Below, one piece after another: positions 9,053 to 17,095 of a stretch of 41,501 nucleotides of DNA. The notes under the pieces are model-generated. The model worked only from the letters and a program-made list of their open reading frames with translations. It had not been told where the DNA came from and made no database searches. The DNA lies in assembly GCA_016783905.1 (NCBI GenBank), contig JADHVQ010000012.1:1-41501 (forward strand). Direction: 5' to 3'. The translations under genes were made by a program, and so were the position numbers. The DNA is from Bacteroidales bacterium (GTDB lineage: Bacteria; Bacteroidota; Bacteroidia; Bacteroidales; FEN-979). How positions within the stretch are numbered: position 1 is the first letter of the stretch; each line of letters begins with the position of its first letter.

Positions 9053-10756
9053 TTAATCGTCTTCCAGCGTTGAGATATCTCCGACCTCCTTCCCCCACTC
9101 TTTCGAATGAAGGATGCGCCGCATGATCTTGCCACTTCGGGTTTTGGGCAACGATTCCACAAACTCGATCTCCTGAGGCATCGCAAGGGGAGAGAGCTTT
9201 TTCCGGACAAAATTCATGATCTGAAGGTCCAACTCTTTACTCGCAGTGAACCCGGGTTTCAGGGTAACAAAAGCTTTGACCACCTCCATGTTCACAAAAT
9301 CGGGTTTGCTGACCACAGCCGATTCGGCCACAGCTTCATGCTCCAACAAGGCCGATTCCACTTCAAACGGGCTGACCAGGTGGCCGCCTGTGTTGATCAC
9401 ATCGTCGTCGCGACCCACAAACCAAAAGTATCCTTCGTTGTCGATCGAGGAGCGGTCCCCCGGGATATACCAACCATTCACGAATTTCTTTTTATAGGTC
9501 TCTTCGTTGTTCCAGTAAGTACGCATCAGGGAGGGCCATCCGGGTTTGATGGCGATTAGTCCGATCTTGCCACTCTCTCCGAAAGGTTCAAAGGTCTTTG
9601 TATCAACCACCGTAGCTGTGATGCCGGGAAATGCTTTCCCCATCGAGCCCGGCTTGATCTTCATGTTGGGAAAGTTGGTGATGACGATGCATCCGGTTTC
9701 GGTTTGCCAGTAAGTATCCAGGAAAGGTTTCCCGAAGACCTTCTCCGACCAGATTACTGCTTCCGAATTCAACGGTTCTCCTACCGATGCCAAGTGACGC
9801 AGAGAAGAAAGATCGTACTTTTTCACCACCTCATCCCCGGCTTTCATCAAGGAACGGATAGCGGTTGGTGCCGAATACCAGACGGAGACTTTATGCTTTT
9901 CAATGAAGCGGTACCAGTTGTCGGCTGAAAATCCCGCATCGAAAACACACTGGGTGACGCCGTTACTGAAAGCGCCGATGATGCCGTAGGAGGTACCGGT
10001 AACCCAGCCGGGATCTGCGGTACACCAGTAGATGTCATCGTTGTGCAGGTCCAACACCCATTTGGTTGTGAGGTATTGTGCGATAAGCGAATAGTGAACA
10101 TGCTTGACCCCTTTTGGCTGACCGGTGGTACCGGATGTGTAATGGAGTACGGAAGGGGATTCGGCATAGGTTGGGAAGATCTCAAAGTTGTCGATTTTGG
10201 AAGCCTCTTCCAGGCAGAAGGCAACTTCCCGTTCCTGCAATGGCTTGGAAGGATCGGCATCCACCACAATGATGTGTTCCAGCCAGGGCATCTTCTCCAG
10301 GATCTTCCGAACCTTGGGAACATGTTTCCGCTGTGTGATGATCGCCCTGGTCTGCGCATTTTCCAACCGGATAAACAACGATTCATCTCCGAAAGCGGAA
10401 AACAGCGGTTGTGCGATGGCGCCAATTTTCAAAACACCGAGAAAACCCAGGTATAGTTCGGGAATCTTATCCATGAAAAGGCACACCCGGTCTTCATTTT
10501 TGATTCCCAGTGACCGGAGAAAATCGCCGATGGTGTTGCTGGCTAACCGGATGTCGTTGTAGGTATACCGTTTCTCATTTCCAGTTGACCCCTCCCAGAT
10601 CAGGGCCAGTTTATCCGCTTTTCCCATCTCACAAATCCGGTCGGAACAGTACCAACCAATGTTGATAGGGTCTCCCTCTTTGTAACCGAGTTCGTTTTCC
10701 GAGATTTTCCAGTCGAAATTTTTTACGCGTTCATCATACGATCCAATATGCGCCAT
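9053..10756 (-). CDS. AMP-forming acyl-CoA/acetyl-CoA synthetase family ligase
   Basis: The 567-residue protein belongs to the adenylate-forming ANL superfamily, closest in feel to acetyl-CoA synthetases of the Bacillus AcsA type or medium-chain acyl-CoA synthetases. Core motifs are the P-loop-like HYTSGTTGQPKGVKH near residue 207, the A5 motif DTYWQTETG near 345, the hinge FVGRDDDVINTGGH near 445, and the C-terminal catalytic lysine in PKTRSGKIMRR near 540. It activates a carboxylate as an acyl-AMP and transfers it to a thiol, normally CoA. Because a carrier protein gene is next, with a dedicated holo-ACP synthase upstream, the thiol could instead be the carrier phosphopantetheine; that is inference. 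Acetate activation is the conservative alternative. Confidence 0.88.
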   Translation of the reverse strand: MAHIGSYDERVKNFDWKISENELGYKEGDPINIGWYCSDRICEMGKADKLALIWEGSTGNEKRYTYNDIRLASNTIGDFLRSLGIKNEDRVCLFMDKIPELYLGFLGVLKIGAIAQPLFSAFGDESLFIRLENAQTRAIITQRKHVPKVRKILEKMPWLEHIIVVDADPSKPLQEREVAFCLEEASKIDNFEIFPTYAESPSVLHYTSGTTGQPKGVKHVHYSLIAQYLTTKWVLDLHNDDIYWCTADPGWVTGTSYGIIGAFSNGVTQCVFDAGFSADNWYRFIEKHKVSVWYSAPTAIRSLMKAGDEVVKKYDLSSLRHLASVGEPLNSEAVIWSEKVFGKPFLDTYWQTETGCIVITNFPNMKIKPGSMGKAFPGITATVVDTKTFEPFGESGKIGLIAIKPGWPSLMRTYWNNEETYKKKFVNGWYIPGDRSSIDNEGYFWFVGRDDDVINTGGHLVSPFEVESALLEHEAVAESAVVSKPDFVNMEVVKAFVTLKPGFTASKELDLQIMNFVRKKLSPLAMPQEIEFVESLPKTRSGKIMRRILHSKEWGKEVGDISTLEDD

Positions 10757-10800
10757 AATCCTCTTAACTGTTTAGTACAACTTATACTATTTGTTTTTCC

Positions 10801-10832
10801 CTAATGACCTAATGACCTAATGACCTAATGAC
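10801..10832. repeat. 8-nt tandem repeat overlapping the acpS stop codon
   Basis: Four perfect copies of CTAATGAC (plus strand; GGTCATTA on the coding strand). The array includes the acpS stop codon at 10825-10827, so the last residues Gly-His of the protein are encoded by it. It occupies about half of the 68-nt gap before the ligase gene. Confidence 0.9.
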
Positions 10833-11205
10833 CTTTTTCCACAATCACCACTGCAGTAGCCAACTCCTTAAGATGCGATAAAGATACATGAATTTTCGAA
10901 ATCTCCTCCTTCCCGCACCACTCTTTTGCCTTTCCGTAAACGTTGATTTCAGGCTTCCCCAGGGGATCGTGGGTAACTTCGATGTCCCCGAACCGGATGC
11001 CATAGCGCCACCCGGTCCCGATGGCCTTCAGGAATGACTCCTTAGCGGAAAACCGGGCGGCATAGTGCTGGTATTTGAATTTTTTGGATTCGCAATACTC
11101 TATTTCGTGCGGGGTGAAGATCTTGTCTCGGAACCCAATGTCACGTTCCATGACTTTCTGGATCCGTCCCACCTCAATGATATCTGTTCCTATCCCGAAA
11201 ATCAA
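10825..11205 (-). CDS. acpS: Holo-ACP synthase
   Basis: The 126-residue protein shows the three landmarks of AcpS: the Mg-binding start GIGTDIIEVGRIQKV, the RFSAKESFLKAIGTG motif with its Glu, and the C-terminal HVSLSHLKELATAVVIVE strand. It transfers 4'-phosphopantetheine from CoA to the serine of apo-carrier proteins. The start codon is TTG at 11205, chosen because the GIGTDI strand follows at once; a GGAG lies 5 nt upstream and a perfect -7 promoter box 20 nt upstream. It heads a four-gene set with an AMP-ligase, carrier protein and Kbl-like enzyme, which suggests a dedicated role, although it may also be the only AcpS of the cell. Confidence 0.92.
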   Translation of the reverse strand: MIFGIGTDIIEVGRIQKVMERDIGFRDKIFTPHEIEYCESKKFKYQHYAARFSAKESFLKAIGTGWRYGIRFGDIEVTHDPLGKPEINVYGKAKEWCGKEEISKIHVSLSHLKELATAVVIVEKGH

Positions 11206-11224
11206 ATTGCTCCGAGTTTTATTC

Positions 11225-11232
11225 CAAACATA
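11225..11232 (-). promoter_or_regulatory. Promoter -7 element of the acpS/ligase/ACP/Kbl-like set
   Basis: Minus-strand TATGTTTG matches TAnnTTTG exactly, 20 nt from the acpS TTG start. A TTG lies 14 nt upstream as a weak -33 candidate. It is divergent from the alcohol dehydrogenase promoter in the same 92-nt gap. Confidence 0.55.
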
Positions 11233-11285
11233 GAAACACCTGTTTTCAACGGTTTTCCGGAGGGCAAAGGTAGGAAAAAAGATCT

Positions 11286-11293
11286 TATCTTTG
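11286..11293 (+). promoter_or_regulatory. Promoter -7 element immediately before the alcohol dehydrogenase start
   Basis: TATCTTTG matches TAnnTTTG exactly and ends only 4 nt before the ATG at 11298. With the usual distance from this box to the transcription start, the mRNA would have little or no leader. No in-frame Met occurs again for more than 100 codons. Confidence 0.5.
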
Positions 11294-11297
11294 GGCG

Positions 11298-12440
11298 ATG
11301 GAAAACTTTGTAGCCTTTAATCCCACATCTCTCCATTTTGGCAGGCATATCCTGGAGGGACTTGCACCCACCGTCCGGCAATATGGGGATCGGGTATTGT
11401 TGGTTTATGGGAGAGGATCAGTGAAACGGTCGGGATTATACGACCGGATTTTACGCTCCCTGAAGGAAGCGGAGTTAGCACTCTTCGAATATGGGGGTAT
11501 CCAGCCCAATCCGGTCATTGAAGATGTGGAAGCTGCTGCGGCCGTCGGGCGGGAACACCACGTGGAGGTTGTGCTGGCTGTTGGTGGCGGGAGTGTGATC
11601 GATTCGGCCAAGGCGATTGCCCTGACCATCCCTGTTTCCCATCCTGCCTGGGATTTCTTCACGGGAAAAACCACTCCGACAAAGGGACTTCCCCTCATCA
11701 CGGTCCTCACCCTGGCAGCAACTGGATCGGAGATGAACTCCATCGCCGTAATATCGAATAAAGAGGCCTATTACAAAGCCCCTCTCCGCTCACCATTCGC
11801 GTTTCCGAAACACTCCTTCCTGGATCCGGAGGTAACCACCACGGTTCCCCGTGATTATACTGCTTATGGGGTAGCTGATCTCATAGCTCATTGCATGGAG
11901 GTCTGGTTTGGAGCCGGCGACTGCCCGATGAGCGACCGGCTGGTCCTCTCTATCATCAAAGAAGCCATGGAAGCAGGCCCATTACTGCTGACCGACCTCC
12001 GGAACTATGATCTCCGCTCCAGGATCATGTATGCTGCAACCCTGGCACTGAACGGGCTCACCACACAGGGGAAAGTCTCAGGCGACTGGTGCGTACACGT
12101 TGTTGGTCATGTTCTTTCCCTGCTCTATGATGTTCCTCACGGCGCCTCGTTGACGATCGTGTATCCTGCCTGGATGCATTTCTTCAAAGATCAGATAGGA
12201 GAGCGGATTGCCCTTCTGGGATCAGAGATGTTTGAAGAACGTTTGAACGTAGATGAAGCTATCAGTCGTATAGAGAACTTTTTCATTGCCCTGGGTTGTC
12301 CTGCCAAATTCCGTGACCTCGATATCCCGAACCTCTCTGTTGATGACATTTTGGAGGCAATGGAGATTGGAAAGGTAAACGGCATGCATCTGAAACTCAA
12401 GCCAGCCGATTACCCGAAGCTGGTGGAGATGTTCTTGTAA
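11298..12440 (+). CDS. Iron-containing alcohol dehydrogenase (butanol dehydrogenase/YqhD type)
   Basis: The 380-residue protein is a group III, metal-dependent alcohol dehydrogenase. The nucleotide-binding loop GGGSVIDSAKAIAL lies near residues 96-109, followed by TLAATGSEMN. The metal ligands expected in this family are visible as Asp in GVADLIAHCME, His in the same helix, His in VHVVGHVLSLLYD, and His in VPHGASLTIV. Such enzymes reduce aldehydes to alcohols with NAD(P)H; GGGSVID with a Ser after the glycines resembles the NADPH-using YqhD/BDH branch. It is divergent from acpS and convergent with the MFS gene (8 nt apart). The substrate is unknown; a C4 aldehyde would fit the acyl-CoA genes nearby. 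Confidence 0.9.
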   Translation: MENFVAFNPTSLHFGRHILEGLAPTVRQYGDRVLLVYGRGSVKRSGLYDRILRSLKEAELALFEYGGIQPNPVIEDVEAAAAVGREHHVEVVLAVGGGSVIDSAKAIALTIPVSHPAWDFFTGKTTPTKGLPLITVLTLAATGSEMNSIAVISNKEAYYKAPLRSPFAFPKHSFLDPEVTTTVPRDYTAYGVADLIAHCMEVWFGAGDCPMSDRLVLSIIKEAMEAGPLLLTDLRNYDLRSRIMYAATLALNGLTTQGKVSGDWCVHVVGHVLSLLYDVPHGASLTIVYPAWMHFFKDQIGERIALLGSEMFEERLNVDEAISRIENFFIALGCPAKFRDLDIPNLSVDDILEAMEIGKVNGMHLKLKPADYPKLVEMFL

Positions 12441-12448
12441 ATCGGAAA

Positions 12449-13702
12449 TTATTTGAGCGCTCTCAGATTTAATTTTCGCAGCAGCGGTGCCTTTTTCGCG
12501 ATCATCCCCACCACCACCAGGGTCATCGATCCGCCGAAAATCACCGAGGGTATCAGCCCCATGATCTTTGCTGCCAGGCCCGATTCAAACGACCCGATCT
12601 CATTGGAGGAACCGATGAAGATGCTGTTGACTGACGCCACCCTGCCCCTCATCTCGTCAGGCGTTAGTAGCTGTAGCGTGGTGGCACGGATGATAACGCT
12701 TACGTTATCGAACACCCCACTCATGAAAAGCAGGAAGAGAGAGAGGTAGAAGTTTTTCGATACAGCAAAGCAGATGATGCTGAGACCGAAACCGGCAACC
12801 GAGATGAAAAGCCACCGTCCGGCATGGGTGGCAGGAGGCTTGTATGCCAGAATCAACGACATGATCACGGCACCGAGCATGGGAGCAGCACGCAGGAAGC
12901 CCAAACCCTGAGGGCCGACAAACAGGATTTCGGCTGCAAAAATGGGAAGCATCGCTACCGCTCCGCCGAAAAGCACTGCAAACATATCGAGCGACATGGT
13001 CCCCAGTAGAATCTGATTCCTGAAAACAAACCGTATTCCGGAGGAGAGTCGTTGCCAGATGTTCTCGGTCATCAGGATTTCCGGATTCTGGTATCGTTTC
13101 ACCACCAGTAACAGGCCTAATGCCACGATTACAAAACCCACAACGATCAGGTAGGCAACCTGGACACCAAAAAAACCATAGATCAACCCTCCGATAGCCG
13201 GACCTGAAATGGCGGCAATATGCCATGCCGTACTATTCCAGGTAGAGGAGTTGGTATAGAGATGCCGTGGGACCAGCTGCGTCATAAGGGCGATCGTTGA
13301 AGGGTACAGGAACGCCCGGACGATCCCGGTAAGTGCCACTACGAAATAGATGGGAAATACACCCAGTGCCATATAAGCCATCACCTCATTGTAGCTAAAG
13401 ACAAAGAGCAACAATGTCCCAAGTAGAAATAACAGCGAAAACCAGGTGATGATCCGTTGCCGGTTATAGCGATCGGCAACGTGCCCGGAATAGAGAGCCA
13501 CCGAGATAAACGGCAATGCTTCGGCTAGACCGATCAGTCCAAGAGCGAGGGGATCATGCGTTAGCTCATACATTTGCCAACCCACAATCAGGCCCTGCAT
13601 CTGAAAAGCAAACGTAATGAAAAAACGGTAACTGATAAAAAGGCGAAAGTCCCTGACTTTCAGGACAGCATAGGCATCGTGTTTCTCGCCTGGTTCTGCC
13701 AT
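12449..13702 (-). CDS. MFS transporter (EntS/MFS_3-like exporter)
   Basis: The 417-residue protein has about twelve hydrophobic segments and the major facilitator hallmark between TM2 and TM3, GHVADRYNRQRI near residues 73-84. An RAFLYPSTIALMTQLVP segment after TM4 and MRGRVASVNSIFIG in the second half are typical of the drug/siderophore exporter branch (EntS-like). It would sit in the inner membrane and use proton-motive force; the substrate cannot be read from sequence. It lies 43 nt downstream of the EF-G2-like gene on the same strand, with a strong palindrome in between that may attenuate read-through. Confidence 0.85.
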   Translation of the reverse strand: MAEPGEKHDAYAVLKVRDFRLFISYRFFITFAFQMQGLIVGWQMYELTHDPLALGLIGLAEALPFISVALYSGHVADRYNRQRIITWFSLLFLLGTLLLFVFSYNEVMAYMALGVFPIYFVVALTGIVRAFLYPSTIALMTQLVPRHLYTNSSTWNSTAWHIAAISGPAIGGLIYGFFGVQVAYLIVVGFVIVALGLLLVVKRYQNPEILMTENIWQRLSSGIRFVFRNQILLGTMSLDMFAVLFGGAVAMLPIFAAEILFVGPQGLGFLRAAPMLGAVIMSLILAYKPPATHAGRWLFISVAGFGLSIICFAVSKNFYLSLFLLFMSGVFDNVSVIIRATTLQLLTPDEMRGRVASVNSIFIGSSNEIGSFESGLAAKIMGLIPSVIFGGSMTLVVVGMIAKKAPLLRKLNLRALK

Positions 13703-13705
13703 TTT

Positions 13706-13745
13706 CTAAGCCCCTCTCCTTGAGGAGAGGGGTTGGGGTGAGGTA
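13706..13745. repeat. Palindromic REP-like element between the EF-G2-like and MFS genes
   Basis: Perfect 9-bp stem CCCCTCTCC (13711-13719) and GGAGAGGGG (13724-13732) with a 4-nt loop, flanked by TTGGGGTGAGGT. On the minus strand it reads ACCTCACCCCAA then the stem, closely resembling the layout of the element at 9001-9051. This indicates a dispersed family. No T-tract follows on the minus strand, so a classical terminator is unlikely. Confidence 0.65.
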
Positions 13746-15881
13746 CTAATCCTCGTCCTGCTCCTCCTCTTCGTATGCTTTCAGCAATTTATCCTGAACA
13801 TCGGCAGGAACCTGCACATACTCGGCAAACTTCATATTGTATGTGGCCCGGCCGCTCGTCAGCGAGCTGAGTGCCGTGGAGTACCGGTTCATTTCGGCGA
13901 GAGGAACTTTGGCTTTGATCTTCTGGTAATTTCCTTCACTATCCATCCCCATGATCAGGGCACGCCGTCCCTGCAGGTCGGTCATTACCTCTCCCATCTT
14001 CTCTTCAGGAACGATCACCTCCACATCATAGATCGGTTCCAGGATCTTTGGACCGGCATTCTTAAAGGCCTCCTTGAACGCATTTCGTCCAGCCAGTTTG
14101 AAAGAGATATCGTTGGAATCAACAGGGTGCATCTTGCCGTCGTAAACGTTAAAGACGATATCACGGGCATAGGAGCCTGTTAACGGACCCTCTTCCATCT
14201 TCTCCATGACCCCTTTGAGGATGGCCGGTATAAACCGTGCATCAATGGCGCCGCCTACGATACAGGAATTCATGACAAGCTTGCCTCCCCATTCCAGTTC
14301 AATGGTATCACGACCCCGGATGGGGAAGTCAGTCTGATCTGCCATGCCTTCCTTAAACGGCTGGATCATCATATGAACCTCTCCGAATTGTCCGGCACCA
14401 CCTGATTGTTTCTTGTGACGATAGGTGGCTTTGGCTGATTTGGTAATTGTTTCCCGGTAAGGGATTTTGGGGGCCAGGTATTCGATTGCAATCTTCTCAA
14501 TATTTTCCATATACCATTTGGTCAGGTTGAGATGAAGCTCTCCCTGCCCCTGCAGGATCATCTGTTTCAACTCCTTCGAGTATCCGAAGATCAACGTTGG
14601 ATCCATTTTCGCAAGTTCATTCAGAATGGTACTGATCTTCTCGTCATCCGTAACGTTTTTAGCCTTAACCGCTACCCTGAATTTCGGATTTGGATAGGTC
14701 GTCAGCTCGATGATGTCATCTGCATTTTTTTGTGAATTGAGGGTGTTGTTGGTGAATGTACCTTTCAGTTTGATGGTTGCACCGATATCCCCGGCAACAA
14801 ATTTCTCAACCTTCTCCCGGTTCTTCCCATTGATGACAAAGAGCTGGGAGATACGTTCCTTGATGTTGCGGTTGGCATTGACCACATCCTGACTTTCAGA
14901 CACCTCCCCGGCATACACCTTAAAATAGGAGATCTCACCCAGGTGCATTTCAATGGCCGTTTTGAAAATAAATAGAGATGTTGGATCTGATGCTTTGCAG
15001 GTTAGCTCTTTCCCATTGGTGGTTTTAATCCCCGGCATCTCGTCCGGAGCAGGCACCGAATTGGCCACAAAATCCAACATCCGGCTGACGCCAATGTCGT
15101 GCTTCGAACAGGTACATATCACCGGAAACATGCTACGAGACATCAATCCCAAACGCAATGCTTTGTTGATCTGCTCTTCCGTCAGGGTTCCTTTGTCAAA
15201 GTACTCTTCCATCAGGGCTTCCTCCTTGGATGCCAGCTCTTCAATCAGGATAGCATGCATCTCGTCCGCCTTCTCTTTTTCACTTGCCGGAATATCGAGG
15301 ATCTCCGGTTTTCCACCACCCTGAAGATATTTATAAAGCTTCATCTTCAACAGGTCGATGATGGTGTTGAAGCCGTTACCCTGGTTCACAGGATACTGGA
15401 GGACCGTTACCAGGTTGCCAAACTGCTGCTTCAGCTGACGGACAGTTTCATCAAAATTGGCCAGTTCAACATCCAGGTGATTCACCACAAACGCAACCGG
15501 TTTTTCCATGCTGTTTGTGTACCTCCAGATAATCTCTGTTCCCACTTCCACCCCATTCTGAGCATTCACTAACATCAGGGCCGTATCGGTCACTCGGAGA
15601 GCTGAAATCACCTCTCCGATAAAATCATCAAATCCCGGTGTATCAATGATGTTGATCTTTTTATCGTCGTATAACGTGTAAAGTATGGAAGCAGAAACCG
15701 AGTTCTGGCGCTCCAATTCAATCGGACGGTAATCGGATACTGTATTCTTGTCATCCACACTTCCTCTGCGATTGATTACACCTCCTTCAAATAGCATTGC
15801 TTCCGCCAGGGTTGTCTTGCCCGATTTTGCACCGCCGATTAATGCGATGTTCCGGATCTCATTGGTCTGAAATACCTTCAT
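13746..15881 (-). CDS. EF-G2-like elongation factor paralog with a degenerate GTPase site
   Basis: The 711-residue protein has all EF-G domains (I-V): P-loop GGAKSGKTT at 16-24, domain IV near RHKKQSGGAGQFGEVHM, and domain V ending in TSGRATYNMKFAEY. The active site departs from normal EF-G. The switch II motif DTPGH is DTPGF (Phe84 in place of the catalytic His), and NKxD is NHLD (134-137). The AHIDAGKT and switch I RGITI-type motifs are also absent. This is the pattern of the Bacteroides EF-G2 paralog, reported to support translation without GTP hydrolysis and to be needed for gut colonisation. It has its own strong promoter and precedes an MFS gene. A second, GTPase-intact EF-G paralog lies 7 kb away. 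Confidence 0.88.
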   Translation of the reverse strand: MKVFQTNEIRNIALIGGAKSGKTTLAEAMLFEGGVINRRGSVDDKNTVSDYRPIELERQNSVSASILYTLYDDKKINIIDTPGFDDFIGEVISALRVTDTALMLVNAQNGVEVGTEIIWRYTNSMEKPVAFVVNHLDVELANFDETVRQLKQQFGNLVTVLQYPVNQGNGFNTIIDLLKMKLYKYLQGGGKPEILDIPASEKEKADEMHAILIEELASKEEALMEEYFDKGTLTEEQINKALRLGLMSRSMFPVICTCSKHDIGVSRMLDFVANSVPAPDEMPGIKTTNGKELTCKASDPTSLFIFKTAIEMHLGEISYFKVYAGEVSESQDVVNANRNIKERISQLFVINGKNREKVEKFVAGDIGATIKLKGTFTNNTLNSQKNADDIIELTTYPNPKFRVAVKAKNVTDDEKISTILNELAKMDPTLIFGYSKELKQMILQGQGELHLNLTKWYMENIEKIAIEYLAPKIPYRETITKSAKATYRHKKQSGGAGQFGEVHMMIQPFKEGMADQTDFPIRGRDTIELEWGGKLVMNSCIVGGAIDARFIPAILKGVMEKMEEGPLTGSYARDIVFNVYDGKMHPVDSNDISFKLAGRNAFKEAFKNAGPKILEPIYDVEVIVPEEKMGEVMTDLQGRRALIMGMDSEGNYQKIKAKVPLAEMNRYSTALSSLTSGRATYNMKFAEYVQVPADVQDKLLKAYEEEEQDED

Positions 15882-15937
15882 GGTAATGAATAGGATTTAC
15901 GTATGTACTTGATTAATATTAATTTCGAAAAGGGCTG

Positions 15938-15968
15938 CAAAGTTACAAGCTTAATTTTAATTTTCAAA
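15938..15968 (-). promoter_or_regulatory. Strong Bacteroidota promoter of the EF-G2-like gene
   Basis: On the minus strand TTTG (15968-15965), 19 nt spacer, then TAACTTTG (15945-15938): an ideal -33/-7 pair. The start codon is at 15881, giving a leader of about 50 nt. Confidence 0.75.
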
Positions 15969-15990
15969 GGATTTATAGTGATGTGGTGAC

Positions 15991-16030
15991 AAGGTCACCT
16001 TGTTACCTTGTTACCCTGTCACCTTCTTTC
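15991..16030. repeat. 8-nt tandem repeat overlapping the PfkB kinase stop codon
   Basis: Octamer units CTTGTTAC, CTTGTTAC, CCTGTCAC and CTTCTTTC, preceded by GGTGAC AAG GTCACC, a small palindrome at 15985-15999. The stop codon of the kinase (16011-16013) is inside the array, so its last residues (KKVTG) are repeat-encoded. Confidence 0.8.
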
Positions 16031-17054
16031 TTACCATCTCCCATCTGCCCGCAGGCATTTTAGCGCCAACCTCTTCAATGATATTTCCTGCCAGAAGTGC
16101 TCCGGCCTGACCACATTTCGAAAGCGGCCATCCAAGGGAATGACCGTATAGGAATCCCGCCGCATAAAGGTCGCCGGCACCGGTGGTGTCAACCGGCCGT
16201 ACCGGGATGATTCCGATTTCAGAGACTACATCACGCGACTTCACCATCGATCCCTTGCTCCCCGTTTTGACAATGGCTACTTCACAAAACTGTGCCAAAT
16301 GGTGTAGGGCCCGTGCGGGTTCGTATCCGGTAAACGCTTGTGCCTCCTCCTCGTTGGCAAAGATGATGTGGACCTGCTTGGCAACAATCTCCTCCAGAAA
16401 TGCCAGGTTGGCCTCCACTACGTTGTAGCTGGCCAGGTCGAGCGACACCAACAATCCGTTTGCTTTGGCCAGTTCTATTGCTTTCCTGATCAGGTTGTGG
16501 TTCTGCACCAGGTAGCCTTCGATGTGGAGGTAGTCGAACTGGGAGAAGATATCCGATCCGCGATCTGCGATCCGGGATTCTTTTGCCTCATGGCTCATCG
16601 CTTTTGGCTCATGGCTTAATAAGGAATCAGAAAGGTGAAAAGCAGAGAGTTCAACGGCTGCTCCAAGATAGGTTGCGAATGTTCGTTCAGAATCGGGCGT
16701 GATCAGGGTGATTGCCCGTCCGGTTTCCGTGTCACTGCGGATCAAATAAGGCTCTACACCGGCATCACGCATGTCCTGTTCAAAGGACTTCCCAAATTCA
16801 TCCCTGCCGACCACCCCAATATAACCGGTTTGAGCGCCCAGCATGCCCAGGCCATGGATGGTGTTGGCGGCAGAGCCACCTGCAGCCAGGCTATGAGGAA
16901 CATCTTTTAGCGCCATCAGAATCTCATCACTGCGTAACTTGTTGACCAGTTGCATGCTTCCCTTGGGAAGATTCAGTTGTTCGAGAAGGGATTCCTGATC
17001 AATCCTGATCAAAATATCTACCAGGGCATTCCCTATTCCAAGGATTTTCTTCAT
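16011..17054 (-). CDS. PfkB-family sugar/nucleoside kinase (adenosine kinase-like)
   Basis: With the ATG at 17054 the protein has 347 residues and begins directly with the conserved strand MKKILGIGNALVDILIRID; a longer upstream extension is low-complexity, runs through the promoter and the divergent gene, and was rejected. PfkB signatures are GGSAANTIHGLGMLG (59-73), the GYIGVVGRDEFG loop, and the C-terminal PVDTTGAGDLYAAGFLYG with the catalytic Asp of GAGD. Family members phosphorylate adenosine, ribose or other sugars. Odd feature: residues about 144-170 (SHEP/SHEAKES/RIADRG) interrupt the substrate lid region between AAVELSAFHL and FDYLHIEGYL and are encoded by short tandem repeats at 16545-16625. 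Function may survive because the insertion is in frame and in a loop. Confidence 0.85.
   Translation of the reverse strand: MKKILGIGNALVDILIRIDQESLLEQLNLPKGSMQLVNKLRSDEILMALKDVPHSLAAGGSAANTIHGLGMLGAQTGYIGVVGRDEFGKSFEQDMRDAGVEPYLIRSDTETGRAITLITPDSERTFATYLGAAVELSAFHLSDSLLSHEPKAMSHEAKESRIADRGSDIFSQFDYLHIEGYLVQNHNLIRKAIELAKANGLLVSLDLASYNVVEANLAFLEEIVAKQVHIIFANEEEAQAFTGYEPARALHHLAQFCEVAIVKTGSKGSMVKSRDVVSEIGIIPVRPVDTTGAGDLYAAGFLYGHSLGWPLSKCGQAGALLAGNIIEEVGAKMPAGRWEMVRKKVTG
16545..16625. repeat. Short tandem repeats inserted in frame inside the PfkB kinase gene
   Basis: Two mini-arrays: GATCGCA/GATCGCG/GATCGGA-type 7-mers (minus strand, about 16545-16580) and repeated ATGAGCCA-type words (about 16585-16622). 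Together they encode about 27 residues that do not resemble PfkB sequence. Confidence 0.7.
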
Positions 17055-17068
17055 CTCTAGTTTTTTTG

Positions 17069-17076
17069 CAAATGTA
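17069..17076 (-). promoter_or_regulatory. Promoter -7 element of the PfkB kinase gene
   Basis: Minus-strand TACATTTG, a perfect TAnnTTTG, 15 nt before the chosen ATG at 17054. This supports that start over longer frames. No clear -33 element. Confidence 0.5.
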
Positions 17077-17095
17077 GAAAATCCTGGCACTTCTG

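Noticed and set aside
13706-13745. Intrinsic terminator between the EF-G2-like and MFS genes
   Set aside because: Strong stem but no T-tract on the transcribed strand; better described as a REP-like palindrome.
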